Source: Candidatus Omnitrophota bacterium (lineage in GTDB: Bacteria; Omnitrophota; Koll11; Gygaellales; Profunditerraquicolaceae). From it: DNA of 8,692 nucleotides. Where the stretch lies: the NCBI GenBank assembly GCA_028717765.1, contig JAQUNE010000053.1:1-8692 (forward strand), in the 5' to 3' direction. The notes under the pieces are model-generated. The model searched no databases, was not told the origin of the DNA, and saw only the letters and a list, made by a program, of their open reading frames with translations. Each line of letters starts with the position of its first letter. The stretch's first letter is position 1. Shown in pieces: positions 1-7,007 of this stretch. The position numbers were made by a program, and so were the translations under genes.

Positions 1-1134
1 TGCCCTGAAGGCTCCTTCGATTGTCTCCGGATCAAAATGCTCTAAAGCCTCTAATCTTTGAATAAAAAGCCTAAACTCTTTGGAGAGGTCCTTGGATAAA
101 AACTTTTCTTTTGCCTGCGGATCAATATTAATCTCTTCCTGAAAGAAAAAATCCGCCCAATCCACAAAATCATTCAAACGTGTGACACGTTCCTGGAATA
201 ATTTTATCAAAGAAAGCAAATAATTACTATCAATATTATCCCCCTGGAGATAATTTTTTTCTTTTAAAAGCGGAATGATCAATTGCGCTAATTTTTCTGG
301 ATCCTCTTTTTTTAAATACTGATTATTCATCCAGTCTAATTTTTTTAGGTCAAACGCCGCAGCGGTTTTATTTACGTTTTTAATATCGAATAGCTTAATT
401 GCCTCATTGATATCGATAACCTCGCGGTTCTCTCCCGGAGACCAGCTTAAGAGCAGTAAATAATTTACTAAAGCCTGCGGCAGATACCCCATTGTGCGGT
501 AATCACTGATGGCTGTGGCACCGGTACGCTTAGAAAGCCTACCTTCAGTACCCATAATTAAAGGCAGGTGGGCAAATTCTGGCAAAGCAAAACCTAAGGA
601 CTTATAAAGCATAATTTGCTTTGGGGTATTAGAGATATGGTCATCCCCTCTAATTACATGGGTAATCTTCATCGCGGCATCATCTACTACACAGGCAAAA
701 TTATAAGTTGGAGTATTGTCAGACTTAATTAAAACCTGGTCTTTAATGGTAGCAGAATCAAAAATAATTTCTCCGCGGATCAAATCATTGATCTTGATTG
801 TCTGCGGGGTGACTTTAAAGATCAGTGCTGTGCCTTTTTCGCTTTTTTCTTCATAAGCTAGACCTTGAGATAATAATTTATCTGCGTACTGCCGGTAGAG
901 GTCGAAACGTTTACTCTGAAACTCTATTTCATCCCAATTAAAGCCTAACCATTTTAAACTGAATAATATTTCATCGACAAACTCCTGTTTTGAACGAAGC
1001 TTATCAGTATCTTCAATCCTTAAAACAAATTTTCCGCCTTGAGCACGGGCATAGAGCCAATTAAATAAAGCGGTTCTTCCTCCGCCAATGTGCAAATTTC
1101 CCGTCGGACTCGGCGCAAACCTAACTCTTACCAT
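1..1134 (-). CDS. gltX: Glutamyl-tRNA synthetase (GluRS), 3' end cut by the window
   Basis: This is a cytoplasmic class I aminoacyl-tRNA synthetase that charges tRNA-Glu with glutamate using ATP. I translated the minus strand from the ATG at 1134-1132 and it stays open for 378 codons to base 1, so the C-terminal part of the anticodon-binding domain (perhaps 70-110 residues) lies off the left edge. The N-terminus reads MVRVRFAPSPTGNLHIGG, with the HIGH-type motif HIGG at residues 15-18. Further Rossmann-fold signatures are RIEDTD (39-44), TYNFACVVDD (about 143-152) and HVIRGDDHISNTPKQ (159-173). The KMSKS-type loop is RLSKR (199-203). The usual Cys-rich zinc-binding insert after residue 94 is missing: AYEEKSEKGTALIFKV goes straight into the next strand. 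The ATG overlaps the end of the upstream gamma-subunit gene by 14 bases and has purine-rich ribosome binding sequence before it. The product is a discriminating GluRS by overall similarity; GlnRS is excluded by the motifs. Confidence 0.96.
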   Translation of the reverse strand, partial: MVRVRFAPSPTGNLHIGGGRTALFNWLYARAQGGKFVLRIEDTDKLRSKQEFVDEILFSLKWLGFNWDEIEFQSKRFDLYRQYADKLLSQGLAYEEKSEKGTALIFKVTPQTIKINDLIRGEIIFDSATIKDQVLIKSDNTPTYNFACVVDDAAMKITHVIRGDDHISNTPKQIMLYKSLGFALPEFAHLPLIMGTEGRLSKRTGATAISDYRTMGYLPQALVNYLLLLSWSPGENREVIDINEAIKLFDIKNVNKTAAAFDLKKLDWMNNQYLKKEDPEKLAQLIIPLLKEKNYLQGDNIDSNYLLSLIKLFQERVTRLNDFVDWADFFFQEEINIDPQAKEKFLSKDLSKEFRLFIQRLEALEHFDPETIEGAFRA

Positions 1135-1663
1135 CGGTTAATCCTGCTCCTTCATTAAGTGCCTGTTGATTAATTAAAATAAGGTCATTTTTTTGCTCCG
1201 GGGCAATTTCTGCAATTACCGCAGAGGCGGTTTTTAAACTAAGGGATTTTTTCTTCTTTAAAAAACACCCCAGGGCAACCATATTGGCAACTCTAATATT
1301 ACCAAGTTTTACTGCGATATCTGTAAAAGGAAACTGCAAAAAGTTGACGCGCTTTTCCTTCTTTTCTCTAACTAAAGAAGTGTTCACCACTAAAAGCCCA
1401 TTAACTTTCAATCTATTTTTAAATCGCTCCAATGAGGGAGCGTTCATCGCAATCAAAGCATCTGCTTGCTCAATATAGGGAGAACCGATTTCTTGATCAG
1501 AAATTACAACCATACAATATGCCGCACCTCCCCGCACCTCTGCTCCATATGCAGGTAACCAAGTGACATATTTATTTTCTTTCATTGCTGTTTCTGCGAG
1601 GACCTTCCCCAAAAGCATGATCCCCTGTCCACCGGCACCGGCAATAATAATTTTTTCCGTCAT
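1121..1663 (-). CDS. 2-oxoacid:ferredoxin oxidoreductase, gamma subunit (VorC/KorC type)
   Basis: This is the small gamma subunit of a four-subunit ThDP-dependent 2-oxoacid:acceptor oxidoreductase. In the family this domain helps bind coenzyme A and packs on the alpha and beta chains. The 180 residues match the usual length. The glycine-rich signature GAGGQG is at residues 9-14, followed by the conserved block LPAYGAEVRGGAAYCMVVIS (36-55), which is diagnostic for the family. NAPSLERF (74-81) and the strand GLLVVNTSL (89-97) also fit. The gene starts with the ATGA overlap (1660-1663) at the beta-subunit stop, so the two are probably translated in a coupled way; AGG triplets (1669-1671, 1673-1675) could act as a ribosome binding site. 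It is followed by gltX with a 14-base overlap. The substrate cannot be read from this chain. Names in use include vorC, korC and porG-like, so no symbol is given. Confidence 0.93.
   Translation of the reverse strand: MTEKIIIAGAGGQGIMLLGKVLAETAMKENKYVTWLPAYGAEVRGGAAYCMVVISDQEIGSPYIEQADALIAMNAPSLERFKNRLKVNGLLVVNTSLVREKKEKRVNFLQFPFTDIAVKLGNIRVANMVALGCFLKKKKSLSLKTASAVIAEIAPEQKNDLILINQQALNEGAGLTDGKS
1142..1152 (-). promoter_or_regulatory. Ribosome binding site of gltX, inside the gamma-subunit gene
   Basis: On the minus strand, AAGGAG (1152-1147) followed by AGGA (1145-1142) precedes the gltX ATG. AGGA has a 7-base spacer and GGAG a 12-base spacer. Both sit within the last codons of the upstream gene. 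They support the ATG at 1134 as the true start and a start-within-gene, translationally coupled arrangement. Confidence 0.6.
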
Positions 1664-2388
1664 TTTAACCTGCCTAGAGGAAATTCTTTACTCATCACAT
1701 CCCTGATCCAGTTTAATGATTGCTGGGGGCTTATCCCCCAGTAAGTAGGACAGGGCGATAATATTTCCACCAGCGAAAATCCTTTATTTTGCATCTGATT
1801 TTCAAAAGCCTGGCGGATAGCTTTTTTGGTCTTCATAATTTCCTGCGCAGAGCTTAGGCAAACACGTTCTACATATTTTACAGCCGGTAATAGTGCCAGC
1901 ATTTCAGAAATTTTTAAAGGATATCCCTGTAAATTAGCCTGCCTACCTTCTAATGTAGTGGCGGTTTTCTGCCCTAAAAGAGTAGTTGGCGCCATTTGTC
2001 CGCCGGTCATCCCGTAAATAGCATTATTAATAAAAATTACCGTAAGATTCTCTCCGCGGTTTGCCGCATGGATGGTTTCGCCTGTGCCAATGGCAGCTAG
2101 ATCCCCGTCTCCCTGATAAGTAAAAACAATATTTTCCGGCCGTACGCGCTTAATCGCCGTTGCCACTGCCAGGGCCCGGCCGTGTGCTGCCTCCGAACAA
2201 TCAAAATCCCAATAATCATAGGCAATTACCGCACAGCCAACCGGAGCCACACCTATTACGCGCTCCCTGATACCTAATTCATCTATTACCTCGGCAATTA
2301 AACGATGCGCAATGCCGTGGCCGCAACCCGGGCAATAATGCGTAGAAGCTTCTCTCAATGATTTTGGGCGGCTAAAGATTTTTTTCAT
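1660..2388 (-). CDS. 2-oxoacid:ferredoxin oxidoreductase, beta subunit (ThDP-binding)
   Basis: This is the catalytic beta subunit that binds thiamine diphosphate and Mg2+, decarboxylates the 2-oxoacid and passes electrons onward through the ferredoxin-type subunit. In 242 residues the family signatures occur in order: CPGCGHG (19-25); GVAPVGCAVIAYDYWDFD (46-63); HGRALAVATAIKR (69-81); the ThDP motif GDGD (93-96) leading to GTGETIHAANRGENLTVIF (101-119); NN (121-122); YGMTGGQMAPTT (125-136); and CPTYWGISP in the C-terminal part. The length and the YDYWDFD and CPTYWG blocks fit the short KorB/VorA class rather than the longer pyruvate oxidoreductase beta chains. The gene follows alpha after a 23-base AT-rich spacer and overlaps gamma by ATGA. 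No good Shine-Dalgarno sequence precedes its ATG. Branched-chain 2-oxoacids are the likely substrate by association with a VorB-type alpha chain; 2-oxoglutarate remains possible. Confidence 0.94.
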   Translation of the reverse strand: MKKIFSRPKSLREASTHYCPGCGHGIAHRLIAEVIDELGIRERVIGVAPVGCAVIAYDYWDFDCSEAAHGRALAVATAIKRVRPENIVFTYQGDGDLAAIGTGETIHAANRGENLTVIFINNAIYGMTGGQMAPTTLLGQKTATTLEGRQANLQGYPLKISEMLALLPAVKYVERVCLSSAQEIMKTKKAIRQAFENQMQNKGFSLVEILSPCPTYWGISPQQSLNWIRDVMSKEFPLGRLK

Positions 2389-2411
2389 AGTTTTTACTTA
2401 TAATTTATAAC
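2389..2411 (-). other. AT-rich spacer between alpha and beta genes, no clear ribosome binding site
   Basis: This is the only real gap in the block (23 bases). It contains two copies of the hexamer TTATAA (2398-2403 and 2405-2410) separated by one base, each palindromic. The sequence just before the beta ATG is A-rich, with no GGAG-like element. The arms are too short and AT-rich to suggest a terminator. Its role, if any, is unknown. Confidence 0.4.
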
Positions 2412-3476
2412 TTAGAGCTTTTTGATTGCTTTTATGATTTCTTTTTCTGTAGGAACTCCACCTCCGGAGCGCCCTAAAAATTCTACGGGCAATTTTCCTT
2501 CTACGGCTAACTGTACATCTTCTAACATCTGGCCATAAGACATTTCTATTACCAGAAATTTCCTCCGCCGTGAGTCTCGCGCAATGCGCCGAAAAATATC
2601 CCTCGGGAATGGCCAGAGGCCAATCGGCCGAATTAACCCAATACTTCGCCCTTTTGCCCTTAAATTAGTCACAACACTCTTGGCAATGCGGCTCATTGTT
2701 CCATAGGCAACGATGATAACCTTAGCATCCTCTAAAAAGAGGCCTTCATAACGCTGCTCTTTTGCTTTAATCACCTGATATTTCTTCTGCAGTCTTAAAT
2801 TAGATTGCTCCAGGTCGCCTTCTTTCATATAAAATGACTTGGCAATGTTTGGCCGCCTGCCTTTACACCCTGTCAGCGCCCAAGGCTTCTTCACTTCTGG
2901 CTTTGCGGCTTTCTGATTTTGTGACTTAAGTTCAATCGGCTCCATCATCTGCCCTAAAATTCCGTCTCCTAAGATCATTACCGGATTGCGGTATTGATCC
3001 GCTAAATCAAAACCCAAAAACATTAAATCATACGCCTCTTGCACGTAAGCAGGTGCCAACACCAGGCAATGATAATCTCCGTGTCCTCCGCCGCGCGTGG
3101 CCTGAAAATAATCCGCCTGGGAAGGCATAATATTGCCCAGGCCAGGGCCGCCGCGCATAATATTCACAATCATTGCCGGCAGTTCTGCTCCGGCGATATA
3201 AGAAATCCCTTCTTGCTTAAGGCTGATCCCTGGGCTAGAGGAAGAGGTCATCGCACGGACACCTGCTGCCGAGGCACCAAAAACCATGTTGATCGCCGCT
3301 AGTTCAGATTCAGCTTGAATAAAAACCCTCTTCTGCTGCGGCATATGTTTGGCCATATAGGCGGTTAATTCATTCTGAGGAGTAATCGGATAGCCAGCAT
3401 AAAATTCGCAGCCAGCAGAAATCGCACCCTGCGCAATTGCCTCGTTTCCTGTGATCAAAACTTTTTTTGGGGTCAT
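2412..3476 (-). CDS. vorB: 2-oxoacid:ferredoxin oxidoreductase, alpha subunit (VorB family)
   Basis: This is the alpha chain of a ferredoxin-dependent 2-oxoacid oxidoreductase. In the VOR reaction, 3-methyl-2-oxobutanoate plus CoA and oxidised ferredoxin give isobutyryl-CoA, CO2 and reduced ferredoxin. With the ATG at 3476 it is 354 residues. Family features in order are GNEAIAQGAISAGCEFYAGY (10-29) running into the pyrimidine-domain motif GYPITPQNE (28-36); QAESELAAINM (54-64); TSSSSPGISLKQEG (77-90); IMRGGPGLGNIMPSQADY (106-123); GGGHGDY (129-135); GDGILGQMMEP (170-180); and a C-terminal domain starting near VIIVAYGTMS (253-262). The GGPGLGN and MMEP blocks are what I associate with VorB rather than KorA. 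A GTG 45 bases upstream is in frame, but that extension only reads the ferredoxin gene in another frame. The ATG sits 1 base after the delta stop and has GAGGT before it, so I chose it. Substrate specificity is inferred. Confidence 0.94.
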   Translation of the reverse strand: MTPKKVLITGNEAIAQGAISAGCEFYAGYPITPQNELTAYMAKHMPQQKRVFIQAESELAAINMVFGASAAGVRAMTSSSSPGISLKQEGISYIAGAELPAMIVNIMRGGPGLGNIMPSQADYFQATRGGGHGDYHCLVLAPAYVQEAYDLMFLGFDLADQYRNPVMILGDGILGQMMEPIELKSQNQKAAKPEVKKPWALTGCKGRRPNIAKSFYMKEGDLEQSNLRLQKKYQVIKAKEQRYEGLFLEDAKVIIVAYGTMSRIAKSVVTNLRAKGRSIGLIRPIGLWPFPRDIFRRIARDSRRRKFLVIEMSYGQMLEDVQLAVEGKLPVEFLGRSGGGVPTEKEIIKAIKKL

Positions 3477-3477
3477 T

Positions 3478-3681
3478 TTATTTATATACCTCGATACAAC
3501 AATCCGGACAGCTAATTGCACACATCATACAACCAAGGCATAAAGCATTATCTTTTAGTTTAACAGGCTTTACCCCGCGCTTATTTAAATGTTGATCAAC
3601 AATAATCCACCCCTTCTGACAAGCGCTCACACAAAGTAAACACCCTTTACATTTTTCCCGATTTATCTTAATTTTAGCCAT
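3478..3681 (-). CDS. 2-oxoacid:ferredoxin oxidoreductase, delta subunit: 2x[4Fe-4S] ferredoxin-like protein
   Basis: This is a 67-residue two-cluster ferredoxin, the electron-transfer delta subunit that carries electrons from the ThDP site to external ferredoxin. Two Cys motifs are visible: CKGCLLCVSAC (Cys11, 14, 17, 21) and CLGCMMCAISCP (Cys48, 51, 54, 58). In typical bacterial ferredoxins both last Cys residues are followed by Pro; here only the second is, and the first is followed by Gln (CQKG), as is common in KorD-like subunits. Two more Cys (61, 62) lie right after the second motif. The start ATG overlaps the dxs stop by one base (TAATG), so translation is probably coupled; a GAGG lies rather far upstream (about 13 bases). 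vorB follows after 1 base. Position at the head of the alpha-beta-gamma genes is what identifies it as delta rather than a free ferredoxin. Confidence 0.93.
   Translation of the reverse strand: MAKIKINREKCKGCLLCVSACQKGWIIVDQHLNKRGVKPVKLKDNALCLGCMMCAISCPDCCIEVYK
3488..3492 (-). promoter_or_regulatory. Ribosome binding site of vorB (decides the ATG start)
   Basis: On the minus strand GAGGT (3492-3488) lies 11 bases before the ATG at 3476-3474, in the last codons of the ferredoxin gene. Together with the position of the ATG directly after the delta stop, this favours the 354-residue product over the longer reading from GTG at 3521. Confidence 0.5.
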
Positions 3682-5534
3682 TATGCTTTCATTGCCTCTT
3701 TAATCCTGCTGGCAATCGTCGGCGCAGTTAAGCCGTATTTTTCCAATAAAATATCTCTCTTACCACAAGGAATAAATTCAGCAGGTACCCCAAGTTTAAT
3801 TACCGGCCGGTTAATTTCTTCCATCACAGCACTGCCAAAGCCGGCGTCTAAAATGCCATCCTCAACTGTAAAAATATATTTAGATTGCCTGGTTATATCT
3901 TTTAATAACGCACCATCTAATGGTTTTACAAAACGCGCATTAATTAAGCTACCACTCTTACCTTCTTTCTCCAATAAATTTATTGCCTCTAAAGAAGGTA
4001 TCACCGTGCTACCGATAGCAATCACGGTAAAATCATTACCTCTTTTTACCAGCTGGGCTTTACCTAATTCCACTTTCGTCAAGGGGAGCTGGTTCTCCGG
4101 AGAGACCGCTTTCGGATATCTGATTGTTACCGGGTGGGTTGAATTAACTGCAAATTCCAGGATTGCTTCAAGCTCCGCGGCATTAGCAGGAGCAGTCACT
4201 ACTAAATTAGGAATATGCCTTAAAAAAACAAGGTCAAAAATCCCTTGGTGAGTTGCGCCATCTTCTCCGACGAGGCCGGCGCGGTCAATTGCCAAGACTA
4301 CCCCAAGATTCTGCAAAGCAATACATTCAATAATTTGGTCATATGACCTTTGTAAAAAAGTTGAATATATAGCAACTACAGGCTTAAAACCTTCTCTGGC
4401 AAGTCCTGCAGCAAAACAGACCGCATGCTCTTCAGCAATTCCCACATCAAAAAACCGCCCTGGGAAGGCATCGCGAAATTTATCTAACCCCGTGCCTTCT
4501 GGCATCGCAGCAGTAATAGCGACGATCTTTTTATTTTGTTCTGCGAGGCTGACCAGTTTTGTACTGAATACTTCTGTGTAGGTTTTTCCCTTGGGTCCCT
4601 TTTTTACCAGCGGATTGCCGGTTTTAAGTTCAAAGGGGGCTGCGCTATGAAATCTTACCGGGTCATTTTCTGCCGGAAGATAACCTTTGCCTTTTTTCGT
4701 AATAATATGAAACAGCCTCGGCCCTTTAATATTGATTACTTTCTTTAGATTGAGAATTAAAGTATCTAGATTATTTCCGTCAAATGGCCCAAAATAGCGA
4801 AACCCGAGTTCTTCAAAAAACATCCCTGGAACAAATAAACCTTTTAAGCCTTCTTCGAATTTATTGGCAATTTTAATCAAACGACTGCCTTTAGGAATAC
4901 GCGATGTGGCGAAATTTTCCAGAGAATCCTTAAAACGATTATAAATTGGTAAGGAGATAATTTTATTTAAATACGTACTCAAAGCCCCCACATTCGGAGC
5001 GATGGATAATTCATTAGTGTTTAATACTACCAAAATATCTTTTTTTAAATGTCCTACGTTATTCAGCCCCTCGAAACACAGGCCACCGCTTAAGGAACCG
5101 TCTCCGATCACTGCCACTACCTTAAACTGCTCGTTCTTAGGCAAACTGTCTCTTGCACAGGCCAAACCCAGTGCCAACGATACAGCAGTTGAGCTGTGCC
5201 CAGTAGTAAAAGCATCATACTCTGACTCATCTTTACAGGGAAAACCGCTAATTCCTTTATATTGCCTAAGGCCGGTAAAATCCTGGTTCCTCCCGGATAA
5301 AATCTTGTGCGCGTAACACTGATGCCCGACATCCCAGACAATTTTATCATCCGGAAGATTCAGGCAATAATGTAAAGCCAAGGTAAGCTCCACTGTCCCC
5401 AGGCTTGAGGCCAAGTGCCCTCCGTTAACTGAGACCACCTCAAGAATACGCTGCCGGATTTCCCCGGCCAGGGTATTCAGCTGTTCAATATTAAAAATTT
5501 TTAGATCTTTCGATGCCTTAATTTTTTCTAACAA
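3681..5534 (-). CDS. dxs: 1-deoxy-D-xylulose-5-phosphate synthase (DXS)
   Basis: DXS condenses pyruvate and D-glyceraldehyde 3-phosphate to 1-deoxy-D-xylulose 5-phosphate, the first step of the MEP isoprenoid pathway and a source for thiamine and pyridoxal. The 617 residues are full length. Visible sites are GGHLASSLG with His40; WDVGHQCYAHKILSGR (67-82); TGHSSTAVSLALGLA (111-125); the ThDP motif GDGSLSGG (144-151) with Asn174; FRYFGPFDG (245-253); GIAEEHAV with the catalytic Glu368; DRAGLVGEDGATHQG (417-431); and IRYPKA (471-476), then the C-terminal transketolase-like domain. The ThDP-site segment usually written NDNxMS reads NTNELS (172-177), a small deviation. The start is TTG, only 2 bases after the xseB stop, with GAGG 7 bases upstream; the next residues LEKIKAS are plausible. 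The order xseA-xseB-dxs recalls many bacteria, where ispA often sits between xseB and dxs; ispA is absent here. The ferredoxin subunit gene overlaps its stop by one base. Confidence 0.97.
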   Translation of the reverse strand: MLEKIKASKDLKIFNIEQLNTLAGEIRQRILEVVSVNGGHLASSLGTVELTLALHYCLNLPDDKIVWDVGHQCYAHKILSGRNQDFTGLRQYKGISGFPCKDESEYDAFTTGHSSTAVSLALGLACARDSLPKNEQFKVVAVIGDGSLSGGLCFEGLNNVGHLKKDILVVLNTNELSIAPNVGALSTYLNKIISLPIYNRFKDSLENFATSRIPKGSRLIKIANKFEEGLKGLFVPGMFFEELGFRYFGPFDGNNLDTLILNLKKVINIKGPRLFHIITKKGKGYLPAENDPVRFHSAAPFELKTGNPLVKKGPKGKTYTEVFSTKLVSLAEQNKKIVAITAAMPEGTGLDKFRDAFPGRFFDVGIAEEHAVCFAAGLAREGFKPVVAIYSTFLQRSYDQIIECIALQNLGVVLAIDRAGLVGEDGATHQGIFDLVFLRHIPNLVVTAPANAAELEAILEFAVNSTHPVTIRYPKAVSPENQLPLTKVELGKAQLVKRGNDFTVIAIGSTVIPSLEAINLLEKEGKSGSLINARFVKPLDGALLKDITRQSKYIFTVEDGILDAGFGSAVMEEINRPVIKLGVPAEFIPCGKRDILLEKYGLTAPTIASRIKEAMKA

Positions 5535-5536
5535 GT

Positions 5537-5773
5537 TTATTCCTCTACTTTTGTTTCATCGAGTGGCCTTAGCTCCGGCTCCCCTTTTTTATTTTTCATC
5601 AGCAGCTCGATCTTCTTTTTAGCGTTATCCAGGCGCTGGCCGCAAAGGCGCGACAACTCAATGCCTTCTTGGTATTTTTTTAGCGCCTCATCCAGGGTAA
5701 GTTCGCCACTTTCTAAATCATCGACTATCTTTTCTAATTTTTTTAAAGCTTCCTCAAATTTTATTTCCGCCAT
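5537..5773 (-). CDS. xseB: Exodeoxyribonuclease VII small subunit
   Basis: XseB binds several copies per XseA and is needed for a stable, active exonuclease VII, which degrades single-stranded DNA in both directions to oligonucleotides. The 78 residues match the usual length. The family signature is clear: FEEALKKLEKIVDDLESGEL (6-25), then TLDEALKKYQEGIELSRLC (26-44), forming a helical hairpin, then a charged helix NAKKKIELL and an acidic tail. The ATG lies 1 base past the xseA stop with a strong GGAGGT, while dxs begins 2 bases after its stop. The better ribosome binding site than in xseA fits the need for more small than large subunits; that link is my inference. Confidence 0.97.
   Translation of the reverse strand: MAEIKFEEALKKLEKIVDDLESGELTLDEALKKYQEGIELSRLCGQRLDNAKKKIELLMKNKKGEPELRPLDETKVEE
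5542..5545 (-). promoter_or_regulatory. Ribosome binding site of dxs (supports the TTG start)
   Basis: On the minus strand GAGG (5545-5542), overlapping the last xseB codons, is 7 bases before the TTG at 5534-5532. The spacing is good, and this is the main support for a TTG start so close behind the xseB stop. Confidence 0.55.
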
Positions 5774-5774
5774 T

Positions 5775-7007
5775 TTATTTGACCTCCGTTACCTGGCTGA
5801 CTATTTCACCTTTATGTAATTTTGTTCTTATCCTGTCGCCTGTTTTAATTGTTCTAGCATCTTTAATAATTGAATCATCCAGAATTTTAAAAGTAATGCT
5901 GTACCCGCGGCTTAAGATGCCTAAAGGGCTCAAAGAGGATAATTTTTCTATCACCGTGCGAAACTCGGTTTCCCTTAATCTGACGAAATTCAAGGTGCGC
6001 ATATAGATTTGTTTACCTAGGTCATCGGCGCGTATTTTATGCTGCTGGATCAAGGTTACTGGATTTAATAAGCTAATTTTTTTCTGCGTGTTCTCTAACA
6101 AAACTTTGCTGGTTTTTAAGATCTCCAGAACTGCCCTCTTTATTCCCAGGGATAAATCTTCCAGTTTTTCTTGCAAATCCTCTTTTTTTGGAACTACTAA
6201 TTCCGCCGCTACCGAAGGGGTGGGCGCGCGCAAATCAGCAACCAGGTCGGCAATCGTCCAGTCCCGCTCATGCCCAACCGCGGAAATTATGGGAATTTTC
6301 GATTGATAAATTGCCCGGGCAACGACCTCCTCGTTAAATGCCCAGAGGTCCTCAATGGAACCACCTCCTCTGCCAACGATCATGACATCAATATGCTCTC
6401 TCGCTGCCAGTGTATCGTTGAAAGAATTCAGGTCTCTGATTGCACAGGCGATCTCATCTTTTGCGCCTTCCCCTTGTACCTGGACTGAGTTGATAATAAT
6501 TTCCACTTCGCTAAAACGCCTGTCTACAACTTTCAAAATATCCTTAATCGCTGCGCCCTGTAAAGAAGTGACAATTGCGATTTTTGCGGGTAAGTAGGGT
6601 ATCGGCCTTTTATGCTCCGGAGCAAATAACCCTTCCTTTTCCAGTTTTTGCTTTAACTGCTCCAGGGCCAGTTGCAAGCTGCCAATACCTTTTGGCTCGA
6701 TTTTTTCTACGATCAGATTGTATTTACTGCGCGGGCCATAATTACTGATCTTGCCAAAACAAATTACCTTTAAGCCGTTCTCAATCTTAAATTTCAAATC
6801 CCTGTTTGCCCGGCTAAACATTGCCGCATCCAAAACAGAGAAGCCATCCTTCAAAGAAAAATAAAAGTGTCCTGATGGCTGGGCGCTAAAATTGGAAACT
6901 TCTCCTTCCACCCAGACTTCGGCAAAACTATTCTCTAAAATTATCTTGATGTCCTGGGTAATTTCTGAGACAGTAAAAATACGTCTCTCGGTTAATTTTT
7001 CATTCAT
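5775..7007 (-). CDS. xseA: Exodeoxyribonuclease VII large subunit
   Basis: XseA is the catalytic chain of exonuclease VII, a cytoplasmic single-strand DNA nuclease used in repair and recombination. At 410 residues it is slightly shorter than the E. coli chain (about 456). An N-terminal OB-fold covers about 1-105 (FTVSEITQDIKIILE, VWVEGEVSNF, SGHFYFSLKD). The catalytic domain has IAIVTSLQGAAIKDIL (143-158, Asp156), the glycine-rich motif GRGGGSIEDLWAFNEE (212-227), SAVGHERDW (242-250, His246 and Asp249) and DLRAPTPSVAAE (258-269). A long helical region (about 275-355) and a C-terminal segment with SRGYSI (366-371) follow, ending in a short basic beta tail. The proposed active-site acids and His are kept. 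Where many relatives have GHETD this one has GHERD. The ATG shares an ATGA overlap (7004-7007) with the glycoside hydrolase gene and has no clear ribosome binding site, so coupling to that gene is likely. Confidence 0.97.
   Translation of the reverse strand: MNEKLTERRIFTVSEITQDIKIILENSFAEVWVEGEVSNFSAQPSGHFYFSLKDGFSVLDAAMFSRANRDLKFKIENGLKVICFGKISNYGPRSKYNLIVEKIEPKGIGSLQLALEQLKQKLEKEGLFAPEHKRPIPYLPAKIAIVTSLQGAAIKDILKVVDRRFSEVEIIINSVQVQGEGAKDEIACAIRDLNSFNDTLAAREHIDVMIVGRGGGSIEDLWAFNEEVVARAIYQSKIPIISAVGHERDWTIADLVADLRAPTPSVAAELVVPKKEDLQEKLEDLSLGIKRAVLEILKTSKVLLENTQKKISLLNPVTLIQQHKIRADDLGKQIYMRTLNFVRLRETEFRTVIEKLSSLSPLGILSRGYSITFKILDDSIIKDARTIKTGDRIRTKLHKGEIVSQVTEVK
5782..5787 (-). promoter_or_regulatory. 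Strong ribosome binding site of xseB
   Basis: On the minus strand GGAGGT (5787-5782) lies 8 bases before the xseB ATG (5773-5771), within the last xseA codons. It is the best Shine-Dalgarno match seen in the window and shows that the host uses this element. Confidence 0.7.

Noticed and set aside
1121..1134. Overlap of the gamma gene and gltX as a frameshift or gene fusion.
   Set aside because: Both proteins have complete expected ends at the overlap, and gltX has its own ribosome binding sequence, so it is a normal overlapping start.
2399..2404. TATAAT on the plus strand as a -10 promoter element.
   Set aside because: It points against all genes, has no -35 partner that I can see, and lies in a short AT-rich spacer where such a match is expected by chance.
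3462..3468. Run of seven A (minus strand) near the vorB start as a phase-variable or slippage site.
   Set aside because: It encodes ordinary Pro-Lys-Lys-Val codons. Runs of this length recur elsewhere in this AT-rich window, and nothing else suggests switching.
3477..3521. In-frame GTG start giving vorB a 15-residue N-terminal extension.
   Set aside because: The extension overlaps the ferredoxin gene, shows no family similarity, and the ATG at 3476 has a GAGGT upstream and begins exactly where VorB proteins begin.
3853..4251. 132-codon plus-strand open frame within dxs.
   Set aside because: It lies antisense to a full-length, well-conserved gene and its product has no recognisable features. 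The other plus-strand frames within vorB, xseA and dxs, and the minus-strand frame at 5117-5350, were rejected for the same reason.
6252..6290. GHERD in XseA in place of the common GHETD as a sign of inactivation.
   Set aside because: The proposed catalytic His and Asp are kept and the rest of the motif is intact, so a single tolerated substitution is the better explanation.
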